A DNA stretch of 64,000 nt from UKL13-2 sp031430555. GTDB taxonomy: Bacteria > Pseudomonadota > Gammaproteobacteria > Burkholderiales > Usitatibacteraceae. The DNA is taken from contig JANPBQ010000253.1 in the NCBI GenBank assembly GCA_031430555.1, positions 6,096 through 70,095 on the forward strand. Reading direction: 5' to 3'. The translations under genes and the position numbers were made by a program. Below the pieces are notes generated by a model. It saw nothing but the letters and a program-made list of their open reading frames with translations, did no database searches and had not been told where the DNA came from. Shown in pieces: positions 27,929 through 37,405 of this stretch. Within the stretch, counting starts at the first letter, position 1. Each line of letters opens with the position of its first letter.

Positions 27929-28825
27929 GTGGCGAAGAAATCGACTTCCGTCGCCGCGCACCGCACGCTCGGCGCTGCGGTTGAATCCGCCGAACGCAAA
28001 TTTGTCGAGGCCGGATTGTTCTTCGGCCACGGCTCCTCGAACGCTTTCGACGAAGCCGTCTACCTGGTATTGCACACGCTTGGTTTGCCGTTGGACGAAC
28101 TCGAGGGTGTGTGGCATCGCGTGATTTCCGCGGCCGAGCACGACGCCATCGGACGCATCATTCAGCGGCGCGTGGCCGAGCGCATCCCGGCGGCGTACCT
28201 CACGCAGGAAGCCTGGCTGGGGCCGTTCAAATTTTATGTCGACGAGCGCGCCATCGTGCCGCGATCCTTCATCGCCGAATTGCTGCGCGAACAATTGTCG
28301 CCGTGGGTTGAAGATGCCGATGCGGTTCGGTCGGTGCTGGATCTTTGCACCGGATCGGGCTGCCTTGCCATCGTAGCGGCGACTACGTTTCCGCAGGCGA
28401 AAGTGGATGCCGTCGATCTCTCCGCCGCCGCATTGCAAGTCGCGAAACGCAACGTGGACGACTATGCATTGAATGCGCGCGTGAGTTTGATCGAATCCGA
28501 CATGTGGGCCGCGCTTAAAGGCCGACGCTACGACCTCATCGTCACGAATCCGCCGTATGTGACCGGAAAATCAATGGCCGCGCTGCCGCGCGAATATCGC
28601 CACGAACCGGAGATGGCGCTCGCGAGCGGTGCCGATGGATTGGATCATGTGCGCACCATTTTGCACGGCGCGGCGGATCATTTGACCGCACACGGATTGC
28701 TTGTAGTGGAAGTGGGCTTCAATCGCGAGGGTGTCGAGGCGGCATTTCCCGACATACCATTTACCTGGGCGGAAGTAGGTGCGGGCGATGGCGTGGTTTT
28801 TGTATTGACGCGCGAGGATCTTTAG
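27929..28825 (+). CDS. prmB: Ribosomal protein L3 glutamine N5-methyltransferase
   Basis: A 298-residue SAM-dependent methyltransferase of the HemK/PrmB type. DLCTGSGCLAIVAA near residue 138 binds SAM, and TNPPYVTG near 207-214 is the NPPY motif that holds the target glutamine amide. YLTQEAWLGPFKFYVDERAIVPRS is typical of PrmB rather than PrmC (which has GxxEFxG). It starts with GTG at 27929, about 30 bases after the Mpo1-like gene, and may be translated from the same message. Confidence 0.9.
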   Translation: MAKKSTSVAAHRTLGAAVESAERKFVEAGLFFGHGSSNAFDEAVYLVLHTLGLPLDELEGVWHRVISAAEHDAIGRIIQRRVAERIPAAYLTQEAWLGPFKFYVDERAIVPRSFIAELLREQLSPWVEDADAVRSVLDLCTGSGCLAIVAATTFPQAKVDAVDLSAAALQVAKRNVDDYALNARVSLIESDMWAALKGRRYDLIVTNPPYVTGKSMAALPREYRHEPEMALASGADGLDHVRTILHGAADHLTAHGLLVVEVGFNREGVEAAFPDIPFTWAEVGAGDGVVFVLTREDL

Positions 28826-28894
28826 CGCGCGCGAAAAACGGGACGCGACCATTCACGTTGAACTTGACTTCACCTGTTTGCCGAACAACGGGAA

Positions 28895-30991
28895 TTAAGC
28901 GGTATTGCCATCTCCGCCGCTGCTGCCGCCGCCACCCTCGGTTGGCCCGCCTGAACCACCGCCACCACTTTCTCCACCGCCGCCTTCATCGCCTCCACCA
29001 CGCGGCCCGCGATTGCGTCCGCCGCGCCCACGAAAATTGCGGCGCTGACGTCCACGTGGTCCGCGAGGGCCACTCGGCCCAGTACGTGGGCCTGCGGGCG
29101 CTGCGGGGTCGGTATGGGCGACGATATTCCCCGCGCCTTCGACCGCATTGCCGATGTTGTCATGCGGCTCGGCCACGACCCGCTCGTTAGGCGGCGGGCG
29201 GTTGCCGCGATTTTCGTTTCGACCGTCAGCACGATTGCCGTGCGACTCATCGGCGGCCATGTTGGACGATGCATCGTTGCCGACGCTCGCCATGTTGGGA
29301 TCGCGTTTAGCGCCTTTGCCACCGCGACGGTTGCGGCGCGGGCGCGGCGCGCCGGGTACACGTACCTGCCCGGGCACACGCTCCTGCCCAGGAATAACCT
29401 CGGTTGGGACGGCATTTCCTTCGCGCGGCGGACGGGCCGCATCGCGTGGCGGTCTGACGCCATTTCGCGGCTGTCCCTCGCGCGGTGGTTTCGGACCGCG
29501 TGGCCCAGGCGCGCCGGGTGTGCGCGGTTTGCCGCGTGGCGCGCCGCGACTATCACCACGCCCCTCGCCGCGCCCACTACCGCGCGCGTCGCCGTGCTTC
29601 TCTCCCGGCAACGCGGCATCGGCTTCTTCTTTCATGCCGGCACCGGCCAGCACGCTTCGCACCTGATCGGGCGAAAGCTCCATCATTTTTCCACGCGACA
29701 AACGCGGCGGCAATTCGATCTTGCCGAAGCGCGTGCGGATCAACCGCGACACGGTGAGGCCTTGCGACTCGAACATCTTGCGCACTTCGCGGTTGCGGCC
29801 TTCCTTGATCGTGACGTGGTACCAGTGATTGGCACCTTCGCCACCGCGCTTCTCAATGGTGTCGAAACGCGCCTCGGCACCCGCGCCCTGCAGCGGCGGC
29901 GCGTCGTCGTGTTGCGATTCATCCTCCATGTCGTGATCGATATGATCGATCGGTTCATTCTCATCGTCCGCACTGTCGATCTTCACACCGGTCAGCAAAG
30001 ACTGGGTTTGTACTTCAGTCAATTCGCCGAGAATGCGCACCGCGTATTCACGTTCAACCTCGTAGCGCGGATGCATGAAACGATTCGCGAGTTCGCCGTT
30101 GGTGGTGAATATCAGCAGTCCCGAGGTGTTGATGTCGAGGCGACCGATTGCGATCCACTTGCCGTTTTCCACCGGCGGCAGATTGTCGAATACGGTGATG
30201 CGATTGCCGGGATCGCTGGTGGTGACGATTTCGCCTTCCGGCTTGTGATACAGCAGGATGCGCGGCAACTCTTCGCTGAACTTTAATTTTACCGGACGCT
30301 GATCGACCAGCACATTGTCGCCGGGCGAGACTTGCGTGCCGGTGGTGGCGACGATGCCATTGACCATCACCCGACCCGTCGAAATCATGATCTCCATATC
30401 GCGGCGCGAACCGATGCCGGATTGGGCCATTACTTTGTGCAGGCGCTCCCGCTTGACGTTTGCCTGTGCGGCCAGCGCTTCGGCGAATTGACCGGATTTG
30501 GCCTCTTCACCGACGCGACGCGTGTCGCCGATTTGCGATGGCGACGGCGTATGTGCGACCGCCATCGGCATTTTTCGAAAAGGCGTTTTCCGGCCGGCGG
30601 TGTTCTTGCGCGATTGAGGCCGCGGCTGTCCGCGCGGGCCACGCGGCGGACGCACGTCACCCTGCGGCGGCGGCGATTGTCCAATGCTGTTGCCCGGCTC
30701 CACGCCAGTGCCGGCACCTCGCGGCACATGCGCCGCCGATTTGCCGCGCCGACCCCGTTTGCCGCCGACAGTGTTGCCAAAATTGTCATTGGCGGCACTA
30801 GCGGTTTGACCGCGCTTGGCACCGCGCTTGCCGACTCCCGCTCCGGCACCCACTCCAACACTCTTGCCGCGCCGTTTGCGGCCACGCAACACGTCTTCGC
30901 GCGCATTGGGTTCTTTCTTTTCTTCACCGACATAGCGACCATCGACATAGCCGCGCGCCTTTAAACCGGTGACAACAACGCGCTTCACCAT
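28895..30991 (-). CDS. rluB: 23S rRNA pseudouridine synthase B with long basic N- and C-terminal extensions
   Basis: An RsuA/RluB-family pseudouridine synthase of 698 residues, against about 290 in E. coli. An N-terminal basic Gly/Arg/Pro-rich tail (about 1-180) precedes the S4 domain (ERLHKVMAQSGIGSRR). GRLDINTSGLL near residue 283 holds the catalytic Asp, and KEGRNREVRKMF is a core motif. A roughly 30-residue acidic insertion (ENEPIDHIDHDMEDESQHDD) lies within the catalytic domain. The C-terminal 220 residues are RG/GG/PRG repeats ending in poly-glycine. The start overlaps the scpB stop by 7 bases. Confidence 0.9.
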   Translation of the reverse strand: MVKRVVVTGLKARGYVDGRYVGEEKKEPNAREDVLRGRKRRGKSVGVGAGAGVGKRGAKRGQTASAANDNFGNTVGGKRGRRGKSAAHVPRGAGTGVEPGNSIGQSPPPQGDVRPPRGPRGQPRPQSRKNTAGRKTPFRKMPMAVAHTPSPSQIGDTRRVGEEAKSGQFAEALAAQANVKRERLHKVMAQSGIGSRRDMEIMISTGRVMVNGIVATTGTQVSPGDNVLVDQRPVKLKFSEELPRILLYHKPEGEIVTTSDPGNRITVFDNLPPVENGKWIAIGRLDINTSGLLIFTTNGELANRFMHPRYEVEREYAVRILGELTEVQTQSLLTGVKIDSADDENEPIDHIDHDMEDESQHDDAPPLQGAGAEARFDTIEKRGGEGANHWYHVTIKEGRNREVRKMFESQGLTVSRLIRTRFGKIELPPRLSRGKMMELSPDQVRSVLAGAGMKEEADAALPGEKHGDARGSGRGEGRGDSRGAPRGKPRTPGAPGPRGPKPPREGQPRNGVRPPRDAARPPREGNAVPTEVIPGQERVPGQVRVPGAPRPRRNRRGGKGAKRDPNMASVGNDASSNMAADESHGNRADGRNENRGNRPPPNERVVAEPHDNIGNAVEGAGNIVAHTDPAAPAGPRTGPSGPRGPRGRQRRNFRGRGGRNRGPRGGGDEGGGGESGGGGSGGPTEGGGGSSGGDGNTA

Positions 30992-31857
30992 GATGGCGAT
31001 CCTGTAGAGGTGGATGCGGCGGGCGGCGATTCCGACGGCTCATTCTTTGGTGCTGCCGCGGACTCACTATTGGCCGCCGTTTCGGCTTCCGAGGCGATCG
31101 GCGAAGCAGGTTCGGCGTCCGGCAAATCCGTCGCGACGAAATCAATCGCCTCGGCGACGCCGGGCAATGGCAATGGTTGCCCCGCACCGGCAGATAGTGC
31201 CGCGCCGGCATTGGTCATATCCAGCGTCGCTTGCAATTCATGCAAAGGCGGCAATTCTTCAAGCGAACGCAAATTGAGGTCATCCAGAAAGTGTTTGGTG
31301 GTCGCGAACAGCGCAGGACGCCCGACCACTTCTTTGTGGCCGATCTCATCGATCCAGCCGCGGTCTTGCAGTGTCTTCAGGATATGCGGCGACACCTGCA
31401 CGCCGCGAATGTCTTCAATATCGCCGCGCGTGACCGGCTGGCGATAGGCGATGATGGCGAGCGTTTCGAGCACGGCACGCGAGTAGCGCGGGGGTTTTTC
31501 GCTGGAGAGTTTGTCCAGATATTTCTGGAATTCGGGTTTGACGCGGAAACGATACCCGCTCGCCACCACCGCGATTTCCACGCTGCGCGCGGCCCACTCA
31601 CCACGCAATTCTTCCAGCAGATTTCGCACCGTATCGGCGCTCAGTTCACCGTCGAAAATACGCCGCAATTCATTGACCGCAATCGGCTCGGACGCCGCCA
31701 TCAGCACCGCCTCCAGCGCGCGCTTGGCTTCGCCGATTTCGATGGTTTGCGGCAGTGTCGATGTCGCGTCGTCCGTCGTCGCCACTTCGTTTTGCGGCGC
31801 GGCTTCGGCGGCGGATTCGTTGACGGCGTCGTTCAAGTTTGCTTGTTCATTGGACAT
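30985..31857 (-). CDS. scpB: SMC-Scp complex subunit ScpB
   Basis: A 290-residue kleisin-associated winged-helix protein that helps condense and segregate the chromosome. The core (about residues 38-200) has EAVLMAASEPIAVNELRRIF and VLETLAIIAYRQPVTRGDIE, the strongest ScpB signature, then GRPALFATTKHFLDDLNL. The ends are Ala/Ser/Glu-rich low-complexity tails. It follows scpA by 42 bases and overlaps rluB, the usual betaproteobacterial order. Confidence 0.93.
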   Translation of the reverse strand: MSNEQANLNDAVNESAAEAAPQNEVATTDDATSTLPQTIEIGEAKRALEAVLMAASEPIAVNELRRIFDGELSADTVRNLLEELRGEWAARSVEIAVVASGYRFRVKPEFQKYLDKLSSEKPPRYSRAVLETLAIIAYRQPVTRGDIEDIRGVQVSPHILKTLQDRGWIDEIGHKEVVGRPALFATTKHFLDDLNLRSLEELPPLHELQATLDMTNAGAALSAGAGQPLPLPGVAEAIDFVATDLPDAEPASPIASEAETAANSESAAAPKNEPSESPPAASTSTGSPSW

Positions 31858-31899
31858 GATGGCGAAAATCTTTTCTTTGCAAAGGTGCGGTTGTCCGCA

Positions 31900-32751
31900 C
31901 TAATTCGATGGTTCAAGTGTCGGCAGCGGCGCGTCACGCAGCTTCACGTAGATGGGCTCGAACGGCGCGCCTTGCGTGAGATCGATGAGCGATTCGCGCG
32001 CCAATTCCAGCACGGCCAGGAAACTTACCACCACCACCGCGACGCCTTCTTCGGGTTGAAACAATTCATCAAAGCGCACGAAACCGGAGCCGCTCAATTG
32101 CCGCAGGATGCGCGACATGTGCGAACGCACCGACAACTCCTCGCGCGAAATACGGTGACGCTGCGTGGCTTTGGCGCGATTGAGAATAATGCGCCACGCT
32201 TCGGTGAGATCGGCGACCAACACCGTCGGCACGCGCGTCACCAACGATTGTTCGATCATCACATCGACCACCGCGAAATCGCGTTCGCGGCGCGGGTGTT
32301 GATCGATCGCCTGACCGGCCGCTTTCATTTGTTCGTATTCCAGCAATCGGCGAACCAATTCGGCGCGCGGATCGTCCGGCTCGGCGGGATTCTCGCGCGG
32401 CGGACGCGGCAGCAACATGCGCGATTTGATTTCGATCAGCAGCGCCGCCATCAACAAATATTCAGCCGCCAACTCCAGTTGGCCTTCGCGCATCGCTTCC
32501 ACGTACGTCATGTACTGGCGCGTGAGATCGGCCATCGGGATGTTCAGAATATCGAGCGAGTGTTTGCGAATGAGGTAGAGCAGCAAATCCAGCGGGCCCT
32601 CGAATTCGTCGAGGATGATCGACAGTGCGTCCGGCGGAATAAACAGATCGGCCGGCAAATCCGTCATCGGCTGGCCTTTGATTTTCGCAAACGGCATCGC
32701 CATATCGAGCGAGGGTTGCTGGGTATTGTCGACGACGAGTTCGACGCTCAT
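31900..32751 (-). CDS. scpA: Segregation and condensation protein A
   Basis: A 283-residue kleisin of the SMC complex. FEGPLDLLLYLIRKHSLDIL near residue 50 is the SMC-binding N-terminal motif, followed by YLLMAALLIEIKSRMLLPRP. The C-terminal winged helix has VVSFLAVLELARES. Its ATG overlaps the stop of the preceding hydrolase as ATGA, so translation is coupled. It works with ScpB encoded just downstream. Confidence 0.94.
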   Translation of the reverse strand: MSVELVVDNTQQPSLDMAMPFAKIKGQPMTDLPADLFIPPDALSIILDEFEGPLDLLLYLIRKHSLDILNIPMADLTRQYMTYVEAMREGQLELAAEYLLMAALLIEIKSRMLLPRPPRENPAEPDDPRAELVRRLLEYEQMKAAGQAIDQHPRRERDFAVVDVMIEQSLVTRVPTVLVADLTEAWRIILNRAKATQRHRISREELSVRSHMSRILRQLSGSGFVRFDELFQPEEGVAVVVVSFLAVLELARESLIDLTQGAPFEPIYVKLRDAPLPTLEPSN

Positions 32752-33620
32752 TGCTTCCCCCCGGCGGGATACATCAATTCGATCGCCGCCCGCGACATGG
32801 CGACATTATCGTGGCCGACGCCCGGAACTGTCTTCAGGATCCATGGCGAGCGGACATTTAACTCGGACGCCAGTGTCTGTGCGGCTTTGAAGAAATTGCG
32901 CCCGCGTGACAGTCGCTCCATCCCTTGCAAATCGAGCGCCTTGCTATGGTTAAGTTGATGATGCGCAGGATCGTTGTCCGCTTCACCCAGCATGACGACG
33001 AGTTTCCTCGCGAGTGCGCGCTTCAATTTGCCTTCTGCATCGGCGACATTGGCCATGCCGTCCGGCAACGCGGCACCACCCTTGTCGGCTCTCCACTCGG
33101 GCCAGGTATAGCGACCGGCATTGGCGGCGATCGCCCATTCGGAACGGTTGGCCGGCACCAGCATCGTCAGCCGATGCACAAATTGTGCGCCCGCGGAATG
33201 GCCGAAGATCCGGTAGCTGTCGCGGGTGCTTGCGGTTGTCTTTTTGACATGGTCGAATAATTTTTCGATCGCCATCAAGGATTCCAACGACCGCTGGCCT
33301 GCGCGCTTCGGGCCAAAGGAATAATCGTCGGTGCGGGGAAACTGGGCGAGATCGAAAAGCGGCGCGACAATCAATACATTCTCGCGATCCGCAAGCGAAA
33401 TCCAATGTTGACGCGTTTCATTCGCGTTGCGCGACATGCCGTGCATGACAAATTGAATCGGTGAATTTTCGTCGAATTTTTTCGGCTGATACAAAAGAAT
33501 TTCAAGCTTATGCCCGTCGCCGTCGTCAAAACCAAATGAGGATTTGCCGACAGGGAAAGCGGCCGCAGGCAAGGCTATCAACATGGCCGCAATAAAAACG
33601 ATCAGCCGCAGTGCGTTCAA
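32748..33620 (-). CDS. Secreted alpha/beta hydrolase (PHB depolymerase/feruloyl-esterase-like)
   Basis: About 290 residues beginning at a TTG (33620) whose last two bases are shared with the trpS stop TGA. This start gives a clear signal peptide, NALRLIVFIAAMLIALPAAA, whereas the longer open frame reads antisense-like basic sequence through trpS. IFGHSAGAQFVHRL holds the nucleophile Ser (GHSAG), VVMLGEADNDP the likely acid residue and PGVGHDN the catalytic His. The substrate is unknown. It is embedded between trpS and scpA, overlapping both, which is an unusual place for an exported enzyme. Confidence 0.75.
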   Translation of the reverse strand: MNALRLIVFIAAMLIALPAAAFPVGKSSFGFDDGDGHKLEILLYQPKKFDENSPIQFVMHGMSRNANETRQHWISLADRENVLIVAPLFDLAQFPRTDDYSFGPKRAGQRSLESLMAIEKLFDHVKKTTASTRDSYRIFGHSAGAQFVHRLTMLVPANRSEWAIAANAGRYTWPEWRADKGGAALPDGMANVADAEGKLKRALARKLVVMLGEADNDPAHHQLNHSKALDLQGMERLSRGRNFFKAAQTLASELNVRSPWILKTVPGVGHDNVAMSRAAIELMYPAGGKQ

Positions 33621-34825
33621 GAGAAACTCAATCCCATTGCGTCGCGCACGTCGCGCATTGTTTCTTCGGCGATGTCGCGCGCCTTCTCGCAGCCATCGGC
33701 CAGAATATTTTTCACCAGCGTCGGATCTTCCTCGAACGGTGCCGCGCGTTCGCGCATCGGCGTCAGCTCGCGGATGATGCTGTCGATCACCGGTTGCTTG
33801 CATTCGAGGCAGCCGATACCGGCACTCTTGCAGCCTTCAATCACCCATTTATGCACGGCGTCATCGGTGTACACGCGGTGAAGATTCCACACCGGACATT
33901 TTTCCGGGTCGCCAGGATCGGTACGGCGCACGCGCGCCGGATCGGTCGGCATGGTGCGCACCTTGGTGGTGACCACTTCAGGTTTGTCGCGCAGATCGAT
34001 CGTGTTGCCGTAACTCTTCGACATTTTTTCGCCGTCAATGCCGACCAGACGCGATGTGGCGGTGAGCAAGGATTGCGGCTCGGGCAGTATGATCTTTCCG
34101 CCGCCTTCAAGAAATCCGAACAGACGTTCCCGGTCTCCCATCGAAAGATTCTGCACGTCACCCAATAATTCGCGCGCCTCCACCAGCGCAGACGCATCGC
34201 CATCCTGCTGAAACTTGGTGCGCAACTGATTGTAGAGCTTGGCCTTTTTCGAGCCCAACTTCTTGACGGCGGCTTCGGCTTTTTCCTCAAAGCCCTTTTC
34301 GCGACCGAACAAATGGTTGAAGCGCCGCGCAATCTCGCGCGTGATTTCGACATGCGCGACCTGATCTTCACCGACCGGCACCTGATTGGCGCGGTAGATG
34401 AGAATGTCGGCCGCCTGCATCAAGGGATATCCGAGGAACCCGTAGGTGGCGAGATCGTGCCCGCGCTCGCCGAGTTTCTCCATCTGATCCTTGTAAGTCG
34501 GCACGCGTTCCAGCCATGATAGTGGCGTGAAAAACGACAGCAACAACGTCAATTCGGCGTGCTGCGGCACTTTCGATTGCGCGAACAGGGTCGTTTGTGC
34601 CGGGTCAATCCCCGCCGCGATCCAGTCGATTACGGTGTCGTAGGTGTATTCCTCGATGACGCCCGGCGTTTCGTAGTGCGTGGTGAGGGCGTGCCAATCG
34701 GCGACGAAGAAGAAACACGGATGTTCGTGTTGCAGCTTCGCCCAGTTTTTCAGTGCGCCATGATAATGGCCAATATGCAATCGCCCGGTCGGGCGCATGC
34801 CGGAGAGTACGCGGTCAGGAAACAT
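33617..34825 (-). CDS. trpS: Tryptophanyl-tRNA synthetase
   Basis: A 402-residue class I synthetase. GRLHIGHYHGAL near residues 14-25 is the HIGH motif, and DGEKMSKSYGNTI is KMSKS. At about 400 residues it belongs to the longer proteobacterial TrpS type with an inserted segment near residues 180-260, in contrast to the 330-residue E. coli form. The ATG at 34825 starts MFPDRVLSGMRPTG, and an upstream in-frame TTG is less likely. It is the head of the block with the hydrolase, scpA, scpB and rluB. Confidence 0.94.
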   Translation of the reverse strand: MFPDRVLSGMRPTGRLHIGHYHGALKNWAKLQHEHPCFFFVADWHALTTHYETPGVIEEYTYDTVIDWIAAGIDPAQTTLFAQSKVPQHAELTLLLSFFTPLSWLERVPTYKDQMEKLGERGHDLATYGFLGYPLMQAADILIYRANQVPVGEDQVAHVEITREIARRFNHLFGREKGFEEKAEAAVKKLGSKKAKLYNQLRTKFQQDGDASALVEARELLGDVQNLSMGDRERLFGFLEGGGKIILPEPQSLLTATSRLVGIDGEKMSKSYGNTIDLRDKPEVVTTKVRTMPTDPARVRRTDPGDPEKCPVWNLHRVYTDDAVHKWVIEGCKSAGIGCLECKQPVIDSIIRELTPMRERAAPFEEDPTLVKNILADGCEKARDIAEETMRDVRDAMGLSFS

Positions 34826-35091
34826 GATCAAACATGATTTTTAGGGCCAACCCCTTGCGGAGCAGGAGTGTGTTTTCAGGTAACGGGTGAATCGATCGGG
34901 CATTGAAGCCGGCGGCGCGAAAAAGCGAATGCGAATGCGTTTGCGTGGATCGGGTAATGCGCAATTGTCGAAATATTGGACCAGAACGGGCTGCCTCGGA
35001 ATCCTCATGGGCCTGGCGCAGCGCATTCGATCATCAGCGGCGACTACTTCGCCGGGAGGCGAGACGAGTCAGTGAAACCAAACTGCCGCTA

Positions 35092-35739
35092 TCAAGATAA
35101 ACCTATTATAGCGTATATCGATTTCATGCTGATTTCGACCAGCGGCCAGAGGAATTTCCCTATGATTCCACTCAACATCAGCGCAATCAGAATGAACATC
35201 CCGTAAGGTTCGGTGCGCGAAAACGCGTAGGCCAATCGATTCGGCAGCAGCCCGGTCAAAATGCGCCCGCCATCGAGCGGCAGCAGCGGGAACAGGTTGA
35301 ATATCATCAACAAGGCATTGACGAAAATGCCCGCCTGCGCCATCAACGCCAAAAACACCACGGGGTCCGATTCCGGCAGATTGATGGCGATTTTTCCGAC
35401 AACCGCCCAGATAATCATCATCGCCAAATTGGCCAGCGGCCCGGCGGCGGCAACCCAGATCATGTCGCGTTTGGGATTGCGGAGCCCGCCGAAATTCACC
35501 GGTACCGGCTTGGCCGCGCCGAACACGAACGGCGTGAACAACAACGTCACAATCGGCACCAGAATCGTCCAGATCGGATCGATGTGTTTAAGCGGATTCA
35601 AGGTCATGCGTCCCAGCATATACGCCGTGGCGTCGCCAAAATATCGCGCCGCGAACGCGTGCGCCGCTTCGTGCAGCGTGATCGCAAAAATCAGCGGAAT
35701 CGCGTAAACAGTGATTTTCTGGATGAAGGATGCGTCCAT
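35092..35739 (-). CDS. M50-family site-2 protease-like metallopeptidase
   Basis: A 215-residue membrane protease with about six helices. TLHEAAHAF gives the zinc-binding H23-E24 and H27, and LPLDGGRIL gives the third ligand D156. It lacks a PDZ domain and belongs to the short YwhC/Rip-like group often found beside yciO and trpS in betaproteobacteria. The physiological substrate is unknown. It starts 17 bases downstream of the yciO-like gene. Confidence 0.9.
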   Translation of the reverse strand: MDASFIQKITVYAIPLIFAITLHEAAHAFAARYFGDATAYMLGRMTLNPLKHIDPIWTILVPIVTLLFTPFVFGAAKPVPVNFGGLRNPKRDMIWVAAAGPLANLAMMIIWAVVGKIAINLPESDPVVFLALMAQAGIFVNALLMIFNLFPLLPLDGGRILTGLLPNRLAYAFSRTEPYGMFILIALMLSGIIGKFLWPLVEISMKSIYAIIGLS

Positions 35740-35756
35740 TGAGACCTTGACTAATT

Positions 35757-36395
35757 TTAAGTGGGTGATTCGTCGAAACCAAACGACGCGATATCGCCTT
35801 TACCGCGCCTGACCAAGGTGGGGGCGTCGCCAGACAAATCAATCACGGTGGTGGGTTCGATCCCGCAGGCACCGCCGTCGAGAATCAAATCGACCTGATG
35901 TTCCAGTTTTTTGCGGATGAGCTCGACATCGTTGAGCGGTTCATCATCGCCCGGCAACATCAGCGTGGACGAGAGCAAAGGCTCGTTCAATTCGGCCAGC
36001 AACGCGTGCGTCACCGGATGCTCGGGGACGCGCACGCCGACCGTCGCGCGTTTCGGGTGCGCGAGACGGCGCGGCAATTCCCGCGTCGCACGCAGGATAA
36101 ATGTGTAGCTGCCCGGGGTATGCGCTTTCAGCAGCCGGTACTGCGCATTATCGACTTTGGCAAAGGTGCCGATTTCGGATAAATCGCGGCACACCAGCGT
36201 GAAATGATGGCGCTCATCGACGCCGCGAATCCGGCGAATCCGCTCCATGGCTTGCTTATCGCCAATGTGGCAGCCAATCGCGTAACAGGAGTCGGTCGGG
36301 TAGGCGATCACGCCTCCGGCACGCACGATATCCACCGCGCGTTTGATGAGACGCGTTTCAGGATGCGTGGGATGGATGGCAAAGAACTGCGACAT
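35757..36395 (-). CDS. YciO/Sua5/YrdC family protein (threonylcarbamoyladenylate synthase-type)
   Basis: A 212-residue YrdC-fold protein. GGVIAYPTDSCYAIGC near residues 27-42, KRATVGVRVPEHP near 115 and SSTLMLPGD near 142 match the YciO subgroup more than TsaC proper. Members bind nucleotide and RNA; the tRNA t6A role of YciO is not settled. It is the second gene of a PHP-yciO-M50 run. Confidence 0.87.
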   Translation of the reverse strand: MSQFFAIHPTHPETRLIKRAVDIVRAGGVIAYPTDSCYAIGCHIGDKQAMERIRRIRGVDERHHFTLVCRDLSEIGTFAKVDNAQYRLLKAHTPGSYTFILRATRELPRRLAHPKRATVGVRVPEHPVTHALLAELNEPLLSSTLMLPGDDEPLNDVELIRKKLEHQVDLILDGGACGIEPTTVIDLSGDAPTLVRRGKGDIASFGFDESPT

Positions 36396-36439
36396 GGGTG
36401 GGAAGGCTTATCGAACCATTTCGCGATTGAATAAACGCA

Positions 36440-37405
36440 TCAAAGCGCGTCCCACACCGGCGTGAGGCCGGCCGGCAGCGGCGGCAATTTGCCGGGCTGA
36501 AATTGCCCTTCGCCAATCGCATGAAAATCCGAACCGCGCGAGGCAAGAAATCCCATCTCGCGGGCGATCTCCGCATATTCCCGGTATTGGCGCGGCTGAT
36601 GGCTTCCGGTGACGACTTCAATTGCGCGTCCGCCAGCTTGCTTGAATTCGCCCAACATCAATTTCATGTCGGCGCGATCGAGCTTGTAGCGCCCCGGATG
36701 CGCAACTACCGCGAGACCACCCGCGGCGACAATCCACGCCACCGCATCGGTGAGCGAGGCCCATTGATGCGCGACGTAGCCGGGTCGGCCAAAGGTCAAA
36801 TATCGCTCAAACGCCTTGCCGACATTTTTGACAAGACCACGCCCGGCCAGCGCGCGCGCAAAATGCGTGCGGCTGATCATCGATTTGTTTTCCGCCATAT
36901 CGTAAGCATCTTCAAACAATCCTTCGATGCCGACGCGCGCGAAATCCTCGCCCATCAAACGTGCGCGCGCCAGTCGACCGGCGCGGATCGATTCCAGACC
37001 ATTGGTGAGCGTTGCGTTGGCGGGGTCGATGGCGAGCCCGACAATATGCAGGGTCACCGGCTTGATATCGGCGTGGCGGGTGCCGGGCGCGGGACGCATC
37101 GGCCAGGTGACGGAAATTTCCACGCCTTGAATGAACCGAAGATTAAGGCGATGCGCGGCCTCTGCCGCCTCAGTGAGACCGTCCGTGGTATCGTGATCCG
37201 TCAGCGCGATCGCGTCACATCCTGTCGATGCGGCGAGCTCCATCAGCGCGGTCGGCGTTAACATGCCGTCGGAGACGATGCTGTGATTATGTAGATCGAA
37301 ATTCTGCAATGGTTTTTTCGCGTAGTGCGCTCTGATTAACCCTCCATCATAACAAACCGTGCTTTTGACGGCGCTGAATCTGCCTATTCCACACGGCCAC
37401 CCCAT
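36440..37405 (-). CDS. PHP-domain phosphatase (3',5'-nucleoside bisphosphate phosphatase / RNase AM type)
   Basis: The PHP domain opens FDLHNHSIVSDG (metal histidines), followed by ALTDHDTTDGL, GVEISVTW with the metal Glu, VVAHPGRYKL and a terminal SRGSDFHAIGE. This is the YciV/TrpH family, which degrades pAp and trims rRNA 5' ends. The start is uncertain. The ATG at 37405 gives a 35-residue non-conserved leader overlapping the divergent gene, while a TTG near 37309 would begin just before the domain. Confidence 0.85.
   Translation of the reverse strand: MGWPCGIGRFSAVKSTVCYDGGLIRAHYAKKPLQNFDLHNHSIVSDGMLTPTALMELAASTGCDAIALTDHDTTDGLTEAAEAAHRLNLRFIQGVEISVTWPMRPAPGTRHADIKPVTLHIVGLAIDPANATLTNGLESIRAGRLARARLMGEDFARVGIEGLFEDAYDMAENKSMISRTHFARALAGRGLVKNVGKAFERYLTFGRPGYVAHQWASLTDAVAWIVAAGGLAVVAHPGRYKLDRADMKLMLGEFKQAGGRAIEVVTGSHQPRQYREYAEIAREMGFLASRGSDFHAIGEGQFQPGKLPPLPAGLTPVWDAL

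Noticed and set aside
29114..30286. A 390-codon plus-strand open frame
   Set aside because: It is antisense to rluB, and the minus-strand pseudouridine synthase motifs are unmistakable.
31231..32958. A 575-codon plus-strand open frame
   Set aside because: It is antisense to scpB and scpA, with Arg/His/Gln-rich sequence typical of the complement of a high-G+C gene.
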